Source: Streptomyces sp. CB03234
GTDB taxonomy: Bacteria > Actinomycetota > Actinomycetes > Streptomycetales > Streptomycetaceae
Direction: 5' to 3'
DNA length: 64,000 nucleotides
Assembly: GCF_001905885.1 (NCBI RefSeq)
Contig: NZ_LIYH01000001.1
Span: forward strand, 62,001-126,000
The translations under genes were made by a program, and so were the position numbers. Positions 33,932 through 42,753 of the stretch are shown piece after piece. A model generated the notes under the pieces. The model ran no database searches. It was given only the letters and a program-made list of their open reading frames with translations, and had not been told where the DNA came from. Every line of letters begins with the position of its first letter. Positions within the stretch are counted from its first letter, which is position 1.

Positions 33932-34807
33932 TTGACCACGCACGCACCGCAGGCGGCGCAGTCCGTGACGCTGCCGGCCACGCTCGGCGAGGCCGTGGCG
34001 GCGCTGAGCGCCATGCCCGCCGCCGTGCCCGTGGCGGGCGGTACGGATCTGATGGCCGCCGTCAACAAGGGCCAGTTGCGACCCGCCGGCCTCGTCGGCC
34101 TCGGCCGCGTCAACGAGATCCGGGGCTGGCAGTACCAGGACGGCCACGCCCTGCTGGGCGCCGGCCTCACGCACGCGCGCATGGGCCGCCCCGACTTCGC
34201 GGCGCTCATCCCCGCCCTGGCCGCCGCCGCCCGCGCGGCCGGACCGCCCCAGATCCGCAACGCGGGCACCCTGGGCGGCAACATCGTCACCGCCGCGCCC
34301 ACGGGCGACTCCCTGCCCGTGCTGGCCGCCCTGGAGGCGGACCTGGTCGTCGCGGGCCCGGGCGGTACGCGCGAGATCCCGGTGACGCACCTGCTGGCGG
34401 GCCGGGAGCTGCTCGGCCCGGCCGAACTGATCGGTTTCGTCCGCGTACCCCTCCTGCACGCCCCGCAGGTGTTCCTGAAGGCCACCGGCCGGACCGGCCC
34501 CGGGCGCGCCACCGCGTCCGTGGCGGTCGTCCTGGACCCGGCGCGGCGCGGCGTGCGCTGCGCGGTCGGGGCGATCGCCCCGATGCCGCTGCGGCCGCTG
34601 GAGGCGGAGCGCTGGATCGCCTCGCTCATCGACTGGGACGGCGACCGGGGGCTGGCGCCGGAGGCGCTGACGGCGTTCGGCGAGTACGTCGCGGCCGCCT
34701 GCATCCCGGACCCGCCGGGCGAGGAGCAGCTGCCGCCCGCCGTACTGCACCTGCGGCGCACGGTCGCCGCGCTGGCCCGACGGGCACTGGGGAGGGCGCT
34801 GTCGTGA
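33932..34807 (+). CDS. Xanthine dehydrogenase family FAD-binding subunit
   Basis: The protein is 291 aa. I chose TTG 33932 because GGAAGGGG lies about 12 nt upstream and the resulting MTTHAPQAAQSVTLPATLGEAV is the family N-terminus; GTG 33860 is the alternative. FAD-binding motifs of the CO dehydrogenase flavoprotein family are present: VPVAGGTDLMAAVNKGQL (FAD-binding 1) and IRNAGTLGGNIVTAAPTGDSLPVL (the TxGGN motif). A C-terminal CO_deh_flav_C domain follows. It should pass electrons from the Fe-S subunit. It overlaps the next gene by 4 nt (GTGA). Confidence 0.9.
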   Translation: MTTHAPQAAQSVTLPATLGEAVAALSAMPAAVPVAGGTDLMAAVNKGQLRPAGLVGLGRVNEIRGWQYQDGHALLGAGLTHARMGRPDFAALIPALAAAARAAGPPQIRNAGTLGGNIVTAAPTGDSLPVLAALEADLVVAGPGGTREIPVTHLLAGRELLGPAELIGFVRVPLLHAPQVFLKATGRTGPGRATASVAVVLDPARRGVRCAVGAIAPMPLRPLEAERWIASLIDWDGDRGLAPEALTAFGEYVAAACIPDPPGEEQLPPAVLHLRRTVAALARRALGRALS

Positions 34808-36102
34808 CCACCGACGAGAACGAGAACCAGCAGGGGCAGGGGCAGGGCGGCTGGCAGCCCACACCCCAGGGCGAGTACGACGGCGACGCCACCGCCTTCG
34901 TCCAGCTGCCGCCCGACATGTCCACGAGCGGCGCCCCACTGGAGGCGCCCGGACACGGGTACGTGCCGCCGGAGGCGTGGGCGGCGCACGACCCGAACGC
35001 GACGGCGCAGTGGAACTTCCCGGCGGCGCCCGCACCCGCGCCCGCGGAGCTGACCGGGCAGTGGACGATCCCGGTCGCCCAGGGGGATCTTCCGGACGAG
35101 TCGGGCGAGTTCACGACGTCGGCGCTGGCCTCGCAGTGGACGAGCGGCAACCCCCCGGCCACCCTGCCGGGCGGCGCGCCCGCGCCCTGGGCGACGCCGG
35201 AGCCGGCCCATGAGGCGGCCGGAGCCCCGGCCGAGGACGCCCCGGAACCGAGACCGGCGCCGGATCCGGAACGGAATCCGGAACGGAATCCGGAACCGGA
35301 ACGGAATCCGGAATTGAGCCCGCATCCGGAACCGGATCCGGTTCATGACCCGCTCCTGGAAGCGGCTCAAGAACCGGCCCAAGAACCGGCCCAAGGATCG
35401 GCCCACGAACCGGCCCAAGAGGCAGCCCAGGAACCGGCCCAGGAACCGGCCCAGGAACCGGCCCAAGAGGCGGCGGCGCCCCAGGCCACCACCCACGTCA
35501 CGGACAGCGACGAGCACCCGCACATCTCGTACGTGCTGCGCGTCAACGGCACCGACCGCCCCGTCACCGAGGCGTGGATCGGCGAGTCCCTGCTGTACGT
35601 GCTGCGCGAACGGCTCGGCCTCGCCGGCGCCAAGGACGGCTGCTCGCAGGGCGAGTGCGGCGCCTGCAACGTCCAGGTCGACGGCCGCCTCGTCGCCTCC
35701 TGCCTGGTGCCCGCCGCCACCGCGGCCGGCAGTGAGGTGCGCACCGTCGAGGGGCTGGCCAAGGACGGCGAGCCCTCCGACGTACAGCGCGCCCTCGCCA
35801 AGTGCGGAGCCGTCCAGTGCGGCTTCTGCATCCCGGGCATGGCCATGACCGTGCACGACCTCCTCGAGGGCAACCACGCCCCGAGCGAGCTGGAGACCCG
35901 CCAGGCGCTCTGCGGCAACCTCTGCCGCTGCACCGGCTACCGCGGCGTCCTCGACGCCGTACGGGAGGTCGTCGCCGAACGCGCCGCCGCCGCGGCCGCC
36001 GCCGCGGAGGCGGCCGGTGCCGCCGAGGCCCCCGAAAACGGCTCCCCGCAGCCCCGTATCCCGCACCAGATCCCCCACCCGCACGACGGAGGCATGGCGT
36101 GA
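34804..36102 (+). CDS. XDH-family [2Fe-2S] subunit with a long disordered N-terminal extension
   Basis: The protein is 432 aa from GTG 34804; typical Fe-S subunits have about 160-180. Residues 1-238 are extra: acidic and Pro-rich, with FVQLPPDM, a QWNFPAAPA and QWTIPVAQ pair, ERNPERNPEPERNPE, and AQEPAQEP repeats. From about 240 the normal subunit follows: a plant-type ferredoxin domain with cysteines DGCSQGECGACNVQVDGRLVASC, then the second cluster domain CGAVQCGFCIPGM...CGNLCRCTGYRGV. The tail is AAAAAEAAGAAEAP. The extension may tether or scaffold the complex. Four-nt overlaps with both neighbours indicate one operon. Confidence 0.9.
   Translation: MTTDENENQQGQGQGGWQPTPQGEYDGDATAFVQLPPDMSTSGAPLEAPGHGYVPPEAWAAHDPNATAQWNFPAAPAPAPAELTGQWTIPVAQGDLPDESGEFTTSALASQWTSGNPPATLPGGAPAPWATPEPAHEAAGAPAEDAPEPRPAPDPERNPERNPEPERNPELSPHPEPDPVHDPLLEAAQEPAQEPAQGSAHEPAQEAAQEPAQEPAQEPAQEAAAPQATTHVTDSDEHPHISYVLRVNGTDRPVTEAWIGESLLYVLRERLGLAGAKDGCSQGECGACNVQVDGRLVASCLVPAATAAGSEVRTVEGLAKDGEPSDVQRALAKCGAVQCGFCIPGMAMTVHDLLEGNHAPSELETRQALCGNLCRCTGYRGVLDAVREVVAERAAAAAAAAEAAGAAEAPENGSPQPRIPHQIPHPHDGGMA
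35254..35475 (+). repeat. Low-complexity repeats in the Fe-S subunit gene
   Basis: Tandem GAACGGAATCCG-type 12-mers (ERNP, about 35267-35313) are followed by GAACCGGCCCAA-type 12-mers (EPAQ, about 35370-35475), in frame. These A-richer runs differ from the surrounding coding sequence and look like recent slippage expansions. Confidence 0.75.
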
Positions 36103-38417
36103 GCAACGACGCGGCCACCGCCATCCCGGCGGTCGACGGCCCCCAGGGGCCCCAGCAGGAGCTGCCGGCCCACGGGCTGGGCGCGTCGCTCCCGCCCGCC
36201 GACGCCCGCGCCAAGACGGAGGGCACCTTCCCGTACGCCTCCGACCTGTGGGCCGAGGGCCTGCTGTGGGCGGCGCTGCTCCGCTCCCCGCACGCGCACG
36301 CGCGCGTGGTCTCGATCGACACCACGGCCGCCGCCGAGATGCCGGGCGTACGGGCCGTGGTGACCCACGTGGACGTGCCCGGGGACGCCACGTACGGCCG
36401 CACGGTCGCCGACCGGCCCGTCTTCGCCTCCGACCTCGTACGCCACCACGGCGAGGCCATCGCGGCGGTCGCCGCCGACCACCCCGACACGGCCCGCCTG
36501 GCGGCCGCGGCCATCGCCGTCGAGTACGAGATCCTCGACCCGGTCACCGACCCCGAGAAGGCCTTCGCCGCCCCGCCCCTCCACCCGGACGGCAACCTGA
36601 TCCGCCACATCCCGCTCCGCTACGGCGACCCGGAGGCGACCGGCGAGGTCATCGTGGAGGGCCTGTACCGCATCGGCCGCCAGGACCCGGCGCCCATCGG
36701 GGCCGAGGCCGGGCTCGCGGTGCCCCGCCCGGACGGCGGCGTCGACATCTACACCGCCTCCACCGACCCGCACACCGACCGCGACCTGGCCGCCGCGTGC
36801 TTCGGCCTCGCCCCCGAGCAGGTCAAGGTCGTCGTCACCGGCGTCCCCGGCGCCACCGGCGACCGCGAGGACCCGGGCTTCCAGATCCCGCTGGGCCTGC
36901 TCGCCCTCCGTACCGGCTGCCCGGTCAAACTCGCCGCCACCCGCGAGGAGTCCTTCCTCGGCCACGCCCACCGCCACCCCACCCTGCTGCGTTACCGCCA
37001 CCACGCGGACGCGGAGGGCCGCCTGGTCAAGGTCGAGGCGCAGATCCTCCTGGACGCGGGCGCGTACGCCGAGGCGTCCTCCGAGTCGCTCGCCGCCGCC
37101 GTCGCCTTCGCCTGCGGCCCGTACGTCGTCCCGCACGCGTTCGTCGAGGGCTGGGCGGTACGGACCAACAACCCGCCCTCCGGCCATGTGCGGGGCGAGG
37201 GCGCGATGCAGGTCTGCGCCGCGTACGAGGCCCAGATGGACAAGCTCGCCTCCCGCCTGGGCGTGGACCCCGCCGAGCTGCGGCTGCGCAACGCCCTCGC
37301 CACCGGTGACATCCTGCCCACCGGCCAGACGGTCACCTGCCCGGCCCCGGTCGCCGAACTCCTCCAGGCCGTCCGGGACTTCCCTCTCCCCGCCCTCCCC
37401 AAGGACTCCCCGGAGGACGGCTGGCTGCTCCCCGGCGGCCCCGAGGGCGCGGGCGAGCCCGGCGCCGTACGCCGCGGCGTCGGCTACGCGCTCGGGATGG
37501 TCCACATGCTCGGCGCCGAGGGCACCGACGAGGTGTCCACGGCGACGGTCAAGGTCCACGACGGCGTCGCGACGGTCATCTGCGCGGCCGTCGAGACCGG
37601 GCAGGGCTTCTCCACCCTCGCCCGGCAGATCGTCCAGGAGACCCTGGGCATCGACGAGGTCCACGTCGCCTCCGTCGACACCGACCAGCCCCCCGCCGGC
37701 CCGGCGACGCACGGCCGCCACACCTGGGTGTCGGGCGGCGCGGTCGAACGCGCCGCGAAAATGGTCCGCACGCAGCTGCTCCAGCCGCTGGCGCACAAGT
37801 TCGGCATGTCCACCGAGCTGCTCCAGATCACCGACGGCAAGATCACCTCCTACGACGGCGTCCTGTCCACCACCGTCACCGAGGCCATGGACGGCAAGGA
37901 ACTCTGGGCCACCGCCCAGTGCCGCCCCCACCCCACCGAACCCCTCGACGACGCCGGCCAGGGCGACGCCTTCGTAGGCCTCGCCTTCTGCGCCATCCGC
38001 GCGGTGGTGGACGTCGACATCGAGCTCGGCTCCATCCGCGTCGTGGAAATGGCCGTCGCCCAGGACGTGGGCCGCGTCCTCAACCCCGCCCAGCTCGCCA
38101 CCCGCATCGAAGCGGGCGTCACCCAGGGCATCGGCGCCGCCCTCACCGAGAACCTCCGCACCGCCCGCGGCCTGGTCCGCCACCCCGACCTCACCGGCTA
38201 CGCCCTCCCGACCTCCCTGGACGCCCCGGACATCCGCATCGTCAAACTGGTCGAGGAACGCGACGTGGTGGCCCCCTTCGGCGCCAAGGCCGCCAGCGCG
38301 GTCCCCGTGGTCACCTCCCCCGCCGCCGTGGCCTCCGCCGTCCGCTCCGCCACCGGCCGCCCCGTCAACCGCCTCCCCATCCGCCCCCAGGCGGCGGTGG
38401 CGGTACCGCAGGCATAA
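36099..38417 (+). CDS. XDH-family molybdopterin-binding large subunit, active-site motifs diverged
   Basis: The protein is 772 aa from GTG 36099, overlapping the Fe-S gene by 4 nt. The Ald_Xan_dh_C and MoCo-binding domains are recognisable (DARAKTEGTFPYASDL; LWAALLRSPHAHARV; ATHGRHTWVSGGAV; VEMAVAQDVGRVLNPAQL). RGEGAMQ (RGxGxxQ) is kept. Two hallmarks are not. The GGGFGGK molybdopterin loop reads GVPGATGDR (248-256), and the KGVGEPP segment carrying the catalytic Glu reads KAASAVP, placing Ala734 at the Glu position. This is either a subclass with different chemistry or a non-molybdenum relative. It forms an operon with the FAD and Fe-S subunits. Substrate is unknown; purine oxidation should not be assumed. 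Confidence 0.85.
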   Translation: MSNDAATAIPAVDGPQGPQQELPAHGLGASLPPADARAKTEGTFPYASDLWAEGLLWAALLRSPHAHARVVSIDTTAAAEMPGVRAVVTHVDVPGDATYGRTVADRPVFASDLVRHHGEAIAAVAADHPDTARLAAAAIAVEYEILDPVTDPEKAFAAPPLHPDGNLIRHIPLRYGDPEATGEVIVEGLYRIGRQDPAPIGAEAGLAVPRPDGGVDIYTASTDPHTDRDLAAACFGLAPEQVKVVVTGVPGATGDREDPGFQIPLGLLALRTGCPVKLAATREESFLGHAHRHPTLLRYRHHADAEGRLVKVEAQILLDAGAYAEASSESLAAAVAFACGPYVVPHAFVEGWAVRTNNPPSGHVRGEGAMQVCAAYEAQMDKLASRLGVDPAELRLRNALATGDILPTGQTVTCPAPVAELLQAVRDFPLPALPKDSPEDGWLLPGGPEGAGEPGAVRRGVGYALGMVHMLGAEGTDEVSTATVKVHDGVATVICAAVETGQGFSTLARQIVQETLGIDEVHVASVDTDQPPAGPATHGRHTWVSGGAVERAAKMVRTQLLQPLAHKFGMSTELLQITDGKITSYDGVLSTTVTEAMDGKELWATAQCRPHPTEPLDDAGQGDAFVGLAFCAIRAVVDVDIELGSIRVVEMAVAQDVGRVLNPAQLATRIEAGVTQGIGAALTENLRTARGLVRHPDLTGYALPTSLDAPDIRIVKLVEERDVVAPFGAKAASAVPVVTSPAAVASAVRSATGRPVNRLPIRPQAAVAVPQA

Positions 38418-38476
38418 CCGCCGATTCCCCTCTCGTGCGAATTTCCGGGGCACAATGGACGCAGCGCTCACCGGAA

Positions 38477-38505
38477 TTGGGGTGCCGCAGGAGACGCCCT
38501 AAGGT
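38477..38505 (+). promoter_or_regulatory. Housekeeping-type promoter of the WXG-like cassette
   Basis: TTGGGG (38477-38482), 17-bp spacer, TAAGGT (38500-38505), 45 nt before the ATG at 38551. The ribosome site GGGGGAA is at 38540-38547. Confidence 0.55.
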
Positions 38506-38550
38506 GGGGTCCGTAGAGCTCTACGCGGACATTCCACGACGGGGGAACCC

Positions 38551-38970
38551 ATGTCGTTCGACGAAGAGTGGGCGTCGGCCAGGGCGTCAGCCGCCGAAAC
38601 CGTCGGCACGCGTCTGAATCAGGTCGGTGGTGCCGGTGGTAGCAGCAATGTCGACTTGGCTGTGAACCAGGACAAGCTGGGGTGGATCGGCCACGCGGCG
38701 TACGAACTGCACAGCCGCCTCAGATCCGATGGCAATCATGCGCGGGCCAGTACGTCGGAAGCGGCAACCATGATGACCGTCAACGGCTTTCAGACCGGCG
38801 CTGCCATGAGAACCGTCCATGACACCTGGAACTCTCAACTGAACACCTTGCTCGACGCCTGCGCGCACATCTCCAACCACCTCGACTACAGCGCCTCCTC
38901 GCAGGCGAAGGTCGATCAGGACATCGCGGCGTCCCTCTCTGTGTCGAAGATCAACGAATACCTTCAGTAG
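38551..38970 (+). CDS. Small helical ESX/WXG100-like protein
   Basis: The protein is 139 aa from ATG 38551 with GGGGGAA upstream. It has no signal peptide and no TM. The sequence is predicted mostly helical, with heptad-like spacing (WASARASAAETVGTRLNQV; AVNQDKLGWIGHAAYELHSRLRSD; MRTVHDTWNSQLNTLLDACAHISNHLDY). The length and the helix-turn-helix with Trp-containing turns resemble WXG100-superfamily partners secreted by ESX/type VII systems. Its next neighbour has a WXG-like N-terminus. Codon GC3 is visibly lower than in the preceding operon. Identity is by resemblance only. Confidence 0.6.
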   Translation: MSFDEEWASARASAAETVGTRLNQVGGAGGSSNVDLAVNQDKLGWIGHAAYELHSRLRSDGNHARASTSEAATMMTVNGFQTGAAMRTVHDTWNSQLNTLLDACAHISNHLDYSASSQAKVDQDIAASLSVSKINEYLQ

Positions 38971-38980
38971 GTGGGGCTTC

Positions 38981-41299
38981 GTGCTGAAGTTCGGTGATGT
39001 CTACCATGCTCCGCTCGACAAGATGAAGGCTGCGGCGGACGACTGGTCGCACATGACCACCAAGCTGGAAAAGCTTGCCACCGATGCCCGTACCACCATG
39101 GCGGCCAGAGCCAGGGACGAGTACTGGAGGGGTGTCAACGCCGAAGTCACAAAGCCGTTCGTCGACAAGACGGCCAAGGAGTTCGACGACGCGGCGAAAG
39201 CCGCCCGGGGCATCAAGGTGATCCTCGAGGAAGGGCACAGCGCCTTCAAGAAGGCGAAGGACGAACTGAAAAGGATCATCGACACTGAGGCCAAGGAGCA
39301 AGGGCTCGTCGTCACCGCGCACGGCAAAGTCGAATCGTCCTACCCCCTGGAAAAGGACCCGACGGCGCGCCACGATCCTGACTACGAGGTCCTTCTCCAG
39401 CAGCAAAACGAGCGGATCAGGGCGCTCCAGCGACGTATCGACGCCATCGTGGAGACGTGTGACGACGCCGATGTGGCCACGGCGAACGCGCTCAAGGCGA
39501 ACATCACCGGGGACCGGCACAACTTCAGCGCACCCACGTACAAGAGCCTCGACGCGGAGGAGGCCCAGCGGGCTCTCGACCTCGCGAAGAAGGGCCGGGA
39601 CCTCTCGCACGAGGAGTTGGCACGGCTGAACGAGCTCCTGAAGGACAACCACACTTCGAAGGAGTTCTCCCGTACCTTCTACAACGGTATGGGGCCAAAG
39701 GGGTCTCTCGAATTCTTCGGGCAGCTTGCGACGGACACCTACGACTACGCAGAGCTTGACAAGCAGCGCCTCAAGGACGTGCAGGAGCTCCAGCGGAACC
39801 TGGGGCTCAACCTCGCCGCGGCGACCCAGGGCGGCGACAAGTGGACCGAGACCTGGTCGGCCGAGATGCGTACACTCGGCACCGAACGCATCCCGCTGGC
39901 CAAGAACGACTACAACGGTCCCTTCGGCTACCAATTGCTCGGTGGCATCATGCGGTACGGCAACTATGACGCCAAGTTCCTCAACCCCATTGCCGAGCAC
40001 GTGGTCCAGCTCCACCAGAAGGACCCGTACATGTTCGCCGACAACAAGGCGATCGGCGGATGGCAGAAGGCCCCCTTCAACCCGTCCGGTGTGAACGGGG
40101 CCGGCTACGACCCGGTCGTGCCGGTGCTGGAGGCGCTGGGCCACAGTCCGGATGCCGCGAAGCTCTTCTTCTCCGCCGATCCGACGGCGTACAACGAGGA
40201 CGGCACGCTGAAGGGCGGGTCGCCGGACCTCGGATCGGACAAGAACGGCAACAAGCTCACCGGCTATCTGGACTACTTCCAGAACGAGGGATATAAGTCG
40301 TTCCCCGACATCGACGGCCATCATCCCGACGATGCCAAGAAGTCCCTCGCCTACCTTCCTGATGCCCTGGGCCATGCCCTGGAAGCGGCCGTCACAGGAC
40401 ATGGCTGGGACGACCCCAACCCTGTGCTGAAGCGTGACGACGACACTGCCGAAATCATGCAGGAAGTGATCAATGACTACGGTTCCGACACTGGCCTACG
40501 GGGGCGGCACGGGGAACTGATGGACAGTCTTGGCCGAATGGGTGCGGCCTACATCGACGACCTCAACTACTCCACGTACAACTTCGGCGGCAGCGCAGAG
40601 GTGGTCGAGCGCGACAAGTTGTTCCCGGGCAGCAGCGACGGCTCCTACCGTACGGACTTTGGTGAGGTGGCGAGCCGGAACTTCATGGCGGCAGTCGCTT
40701 CGAACGAGGACGCGTACAAGACATTGTCTGGGGCTCAGCAGGTGTTCGAGGCCAGCGGCTTGAAGGCGCTGGGTGGTGACAAGGATGCCGCTGCCGAGTT
40801 CGCCTTCAATGCCTCCAAGGTGCACGGCGTCATGGATGAGGCGCGTGCGATCCAGATTGCGGACGACTTCAAGGACGACGAGGACAAGAAGAATCTGGAA
40901 CTCGAGAAGCAGGCGGAGTGGCGCAAGTACGGCGTCAGTTCGGGTGTCGCAGGAGTCGTCGGCATCGGGTCCGCACTGGTGCTCGGTCCTGCGGCTGGGG
41001 TGGTCGCCGTCACCGCCGTTCCGCTGGTGATGGAGGCTGTGGGAGGCGCGGTGAATACGGCTTACGCAACAGAGACGTTGCAATACCTGAAGGATCATGA
41101 GCACAAGAACGACGACCAGGCCTTGAGTGCCATTCAAGAGGCCAAGCAGGCTGGTCAGCGCGGCGCGGTGGTCCCCCTGATTAACTACATCGAAGAGACG
41201 GAGATGACGACGGAGGAAAGGCGTCGCCTCATCTGGCAGGCGGAGCAGTCCTACCTGGCGGGGAACCAGGGTGCCGCCGACGCGATGAAAGTCAAGTGA
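38981..41299 (+). CDS. Large WXG-like / DUF6571-type protein
   Basis: The protein is 772 aa from GTG 38981, 10 nt after the small gene, with GGTGGGG upstream. Residues 1-100 are a helical hairpin with YWRG (DEYWRGVNAEVTKPFVDKTAKEFDDAAKAARG), like WXG/LXG secretion domains. A coiled region (about 130-160) follows. The centre (about 220-460) has FYNGMGPKGSLEFFGQLATDTYDY...KQRLKDVQELQRNLGLNLA and resembles DUF6571 of Streptomyces, from memory. Near 650-695 a hydrophobic hairpin (GVAGVVGIGSALVLGPAAGVVAVTAVPLVMEAVGG) could insert in a membrane. No signal peptide is seen. It may be a type VII-exported effector or a structural protein. There is no recognisable nuclease or protease motif. Confidence 0.7.
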   Translation: MLKFGDVYHAPLDKMKAAADDWSHMTTKLEKLATDARTTMAARARDEYWRGVNAEVTKPFVDKTAKEFDDAAKAARGIKVILEEGHSAFKKAKDELKRIIDTEAKEQGLVVTAHGKVESSYPLEKDPTARHDPDYEVLLQQQNERIRALQRRIDAIVETCDDADVATANALKANITGDRHNFSAPTYKSLDAEEAQRALDLAKKGRDLSHEELARLNELLKDNHTSKEFSRTFYNGMGPKGSLEFFGQLATDTYDYAELDKQRLKDVQELQRNLGLNLAAATQGGDKWTETWSAEMRTLGTERIPLAKNDYNGPFGYQLLGGIMRYGNYDAKFLNPIAEHVVQLHQKDPYMFADNKAIGGWQKAPFNPSGVNGAGYDPVVPVLEALGHSPDAAKLFFSADPTAYNEDGTLKGGSPDLGSDKNGNKLTGYLDYFQNEGYKSFPDIDGHHPDDAKKSLAYLPDALGHALEAAVTGHGWDDPNPVLKRDDDTAEIMQEVINDYGSDTGLRGRHGELMDSLGRMGAAYIDDLNYSTYNFGGSAEVVERDKLFPGSSDGSYRTDFGEVASRNFMAAVASNEDAYKTLSGAQQVFEASGLKALGGDKDAAAEFAFNASKVHGVMDEARAIQIADDFKDDEDKKNLELEKQAEWRKYGVSSGVAGVVGIGSALVLGPAAGVVAVTAVPLVMEAVGGAVNTAYATETLQYLKDHEHKNDDQALSAIQEAKQAGQRGAVVPLINYIEETEMTTEERRRLIWQAEQSYLAGNQGAADAMKVK

Positions 41300-41302
41300 G
41301 TG

Positions 41303-41965
41303 ATGACGAATACCGCACCGTTTCTCAAGAAGGGCGCCCTCGTCGCCGCCGGAGTGTTCTTCCTGGCCGCCTGCACCGGTGACGGATCCGCGCAGAGTGA
41401 GTCGTCCCCCGAACTGAACACATGCCGGGAACTGCTCGGCCGGGAGGGTGTGGACGCCGCGCGGCGGGCTGTCGGTGGCGGTGAGGTGCGGGCGGAGGCA
41501 CCCGTGTCGGCGCGGAAGCTCGCGGACACGATGGCCGGGGAAGCGAGGGTGCGGGCAGCGGACGGGGAGGACCTGGACCGCCGCTCGTACGAACCGTGCC
41601 GGTTGTCGGGGAGTACGGCGGACACCCGGGTGGTGACCCGGGCGAAGTGGTCGGTACTGACCATGGACTCGGTGTCGGAGGGGAAGCTCGCCGTTCAGTG
41701 GCGGGAAGCGGCCAAGGATGTGTACGTCCATGAGACGGACGGTGGAGACCGAGTCGCGCTCCTCGTGACCTGCCAGGTCCCCGAGGCTCCGGCGAGTCAG
41801 CGGGAGGGCGTACCGCTGGAGGTCGAAGTGAGCCGGGCCGGCGCGGCCGACGGTGACGCGCGCCTGCCCGCTCGTCTGGCGCTGTCCTTGGCCGGCAACC
41901 TCCGCGGTCTTCTGGGGTGTACCGACACCGTCACGGTGCCGACCGCGCTGCCCGGGCAGGGCTGA
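41303..41965 (+). CDS. Secreted lipoprotein of the WXG-like cassette
   Basis: The protein is 220 aa from ATG 41303, 3 nt after the stop of the large gene (the GTG 41300 directly after that stop is also possible). It carries a clear lipobox, VFFLAACTG, with LAAC at the cleavage site. The mature protein contains cysteines (NTCRELL, EPCRLSG, LLVTCQV, LLGCTD) likely paired in disulphides. There is no known domain that I recognise. Its tight linkage to the large WXG-like protein suggests a surface partner, such as an immunity or docking lipoprotein. Confidence 0.8.
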   Translation: MTNTAPFLKKGALVAAGVFFLAACTGDGSAQSESSPELNTCRELLGREGVDAARRAVGGGEVRAEAPVSARKLADTMAGEARVRAADGEDLDRRSYEPCRLSGSTADTRVVTRAKWSVLTMDSVSEGKLAVQWREAAKDVYVHETDGGDRVALLVTCQVPEAPASQREGVPLEVEVSRAGAADGDARLPARLALSLAGNLRGLLGCTDTVTVPTALPGQG

Positions 41966-41968
41966 GGC

Positions 41969-42514
41969 GTGGCTGGCCTGCCGCAGGGTTGTGTCGTCCT
42001 CATCACCGGCGTCATGGCCGCCGGCAAGTCCACCGTCGCCCAGGCGCTCGCCGAACGGCTGCCGAGGGCCGCGCACGTGCGGGGTGATGTCTTCCGCCGC
42101 ATGATCGTGTCGGGGCGGGCGGACATGCTGCCGGAGGCGGGCGAGGAGGCCCTCGCGCAGCTGCGGCTGCGGTACCGGCTGTCGGCCGCGACGGCCGACG
42201 CGTACGCGGACGAGAACTTCACGGCGGTCGTGCAGGACGTGGTGCTGGGCGCCGAACTCGCCGCGTACACCGCCCTCGTACGCACCCGGCCCCTCCACGT
42301 CGTCGTCCTCGCCCCGCACGCGCGCGTGGTCGCCGCCCGGGAGGAGGGGAGGGCCAAGACGGGGTACGGCGGCGGCTGGACGCCCGAGCTGCTGGACCGG
42401 GGGCTGCGCGAGGAGACGCCACGGATCGGGCTCTGGCTCGACACGTCGGAGCTGACGGTGGAGGGAACGGTGGACGCGATCCTGGCCGGCCTGGATCGCG
42501 CCCTCGTGCCGTAG
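41969..42514 (+). CDS. P-loop kinase-like protein
   Basis: The protein is 181 aa from GTG 41969, 3 nt after the lipoprotein. Walker A is GVMAAGKST (residues about 14-22), followed by AQALAERLPRAAHVRGDVFRRMIVSG with the acidic residue typical of small-molecule kinases. A lid-like Arg pair lies in ARVVAAREEGRAKTGY, and VVLAPHA is a second strand. It resembles AAA-type phosphotransferases (chloramphenicol phosphotransferase or gluconate-kinase-like folds). Substrate is unknown. Codon use is typical Streptomyces, unlike the lower-GC3 genes before it, so it may be an older neighbour rather than part of the cassette. Confidence 0.75.
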   Translation: MAGLPQGCVVLITGVMAAGKSTVAQALAERLPRAAHVRGDVFRRMIVSGRADMLPEAGEEALAQLRLRYRLSAATADAYADENFTAVVQDVVLGAELAAYTALVRTRPLHVVVLAPHARVVAAREEGRAKTGYGGGWTPELLDRGLREETPRIGLWLDTSELTVEGTVDAILAGLDRALVP

Positions 42515-42520
42515 ACACGG

Positions 42521-42595
42521 TGGAGACCGTGGCGGGATTCGAACCCGCGTCACCAGAGTTGCAGTCTGGCCCCTCAGCCTCTCGGGCACACGGTC
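42521..42595 (-). tRNA. tRNA-Cys (GCA)
   Basis: On the minus strand the acceptor stem GACCGTG pairs with CACGGTC, the anticodon arm is CCAGA-CTGCAAC-TCTGG with GCA, and the T-arm is GCGGG-TTCGAAT-CCCGC. The discriminator is T and CCA is encoded (42523-42521). No integrase or att duplication is seen beside it. Confidence 0.95.
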
Positions 42596-42753
42596 GGGTG
42601 CTTGGTCGGTACGACCGTAGGGTGCGCCGGCGCGGTGGGGGAAGGCATGCAACACGACTGCCACACGGCGTTCATGGACGTACGACCAAGGGACGAGGAC
42701 CGTCCCGTCCCCGGACAGGGGCCAAGCGGGGGGATGCCACTTACGGTGAGTCC

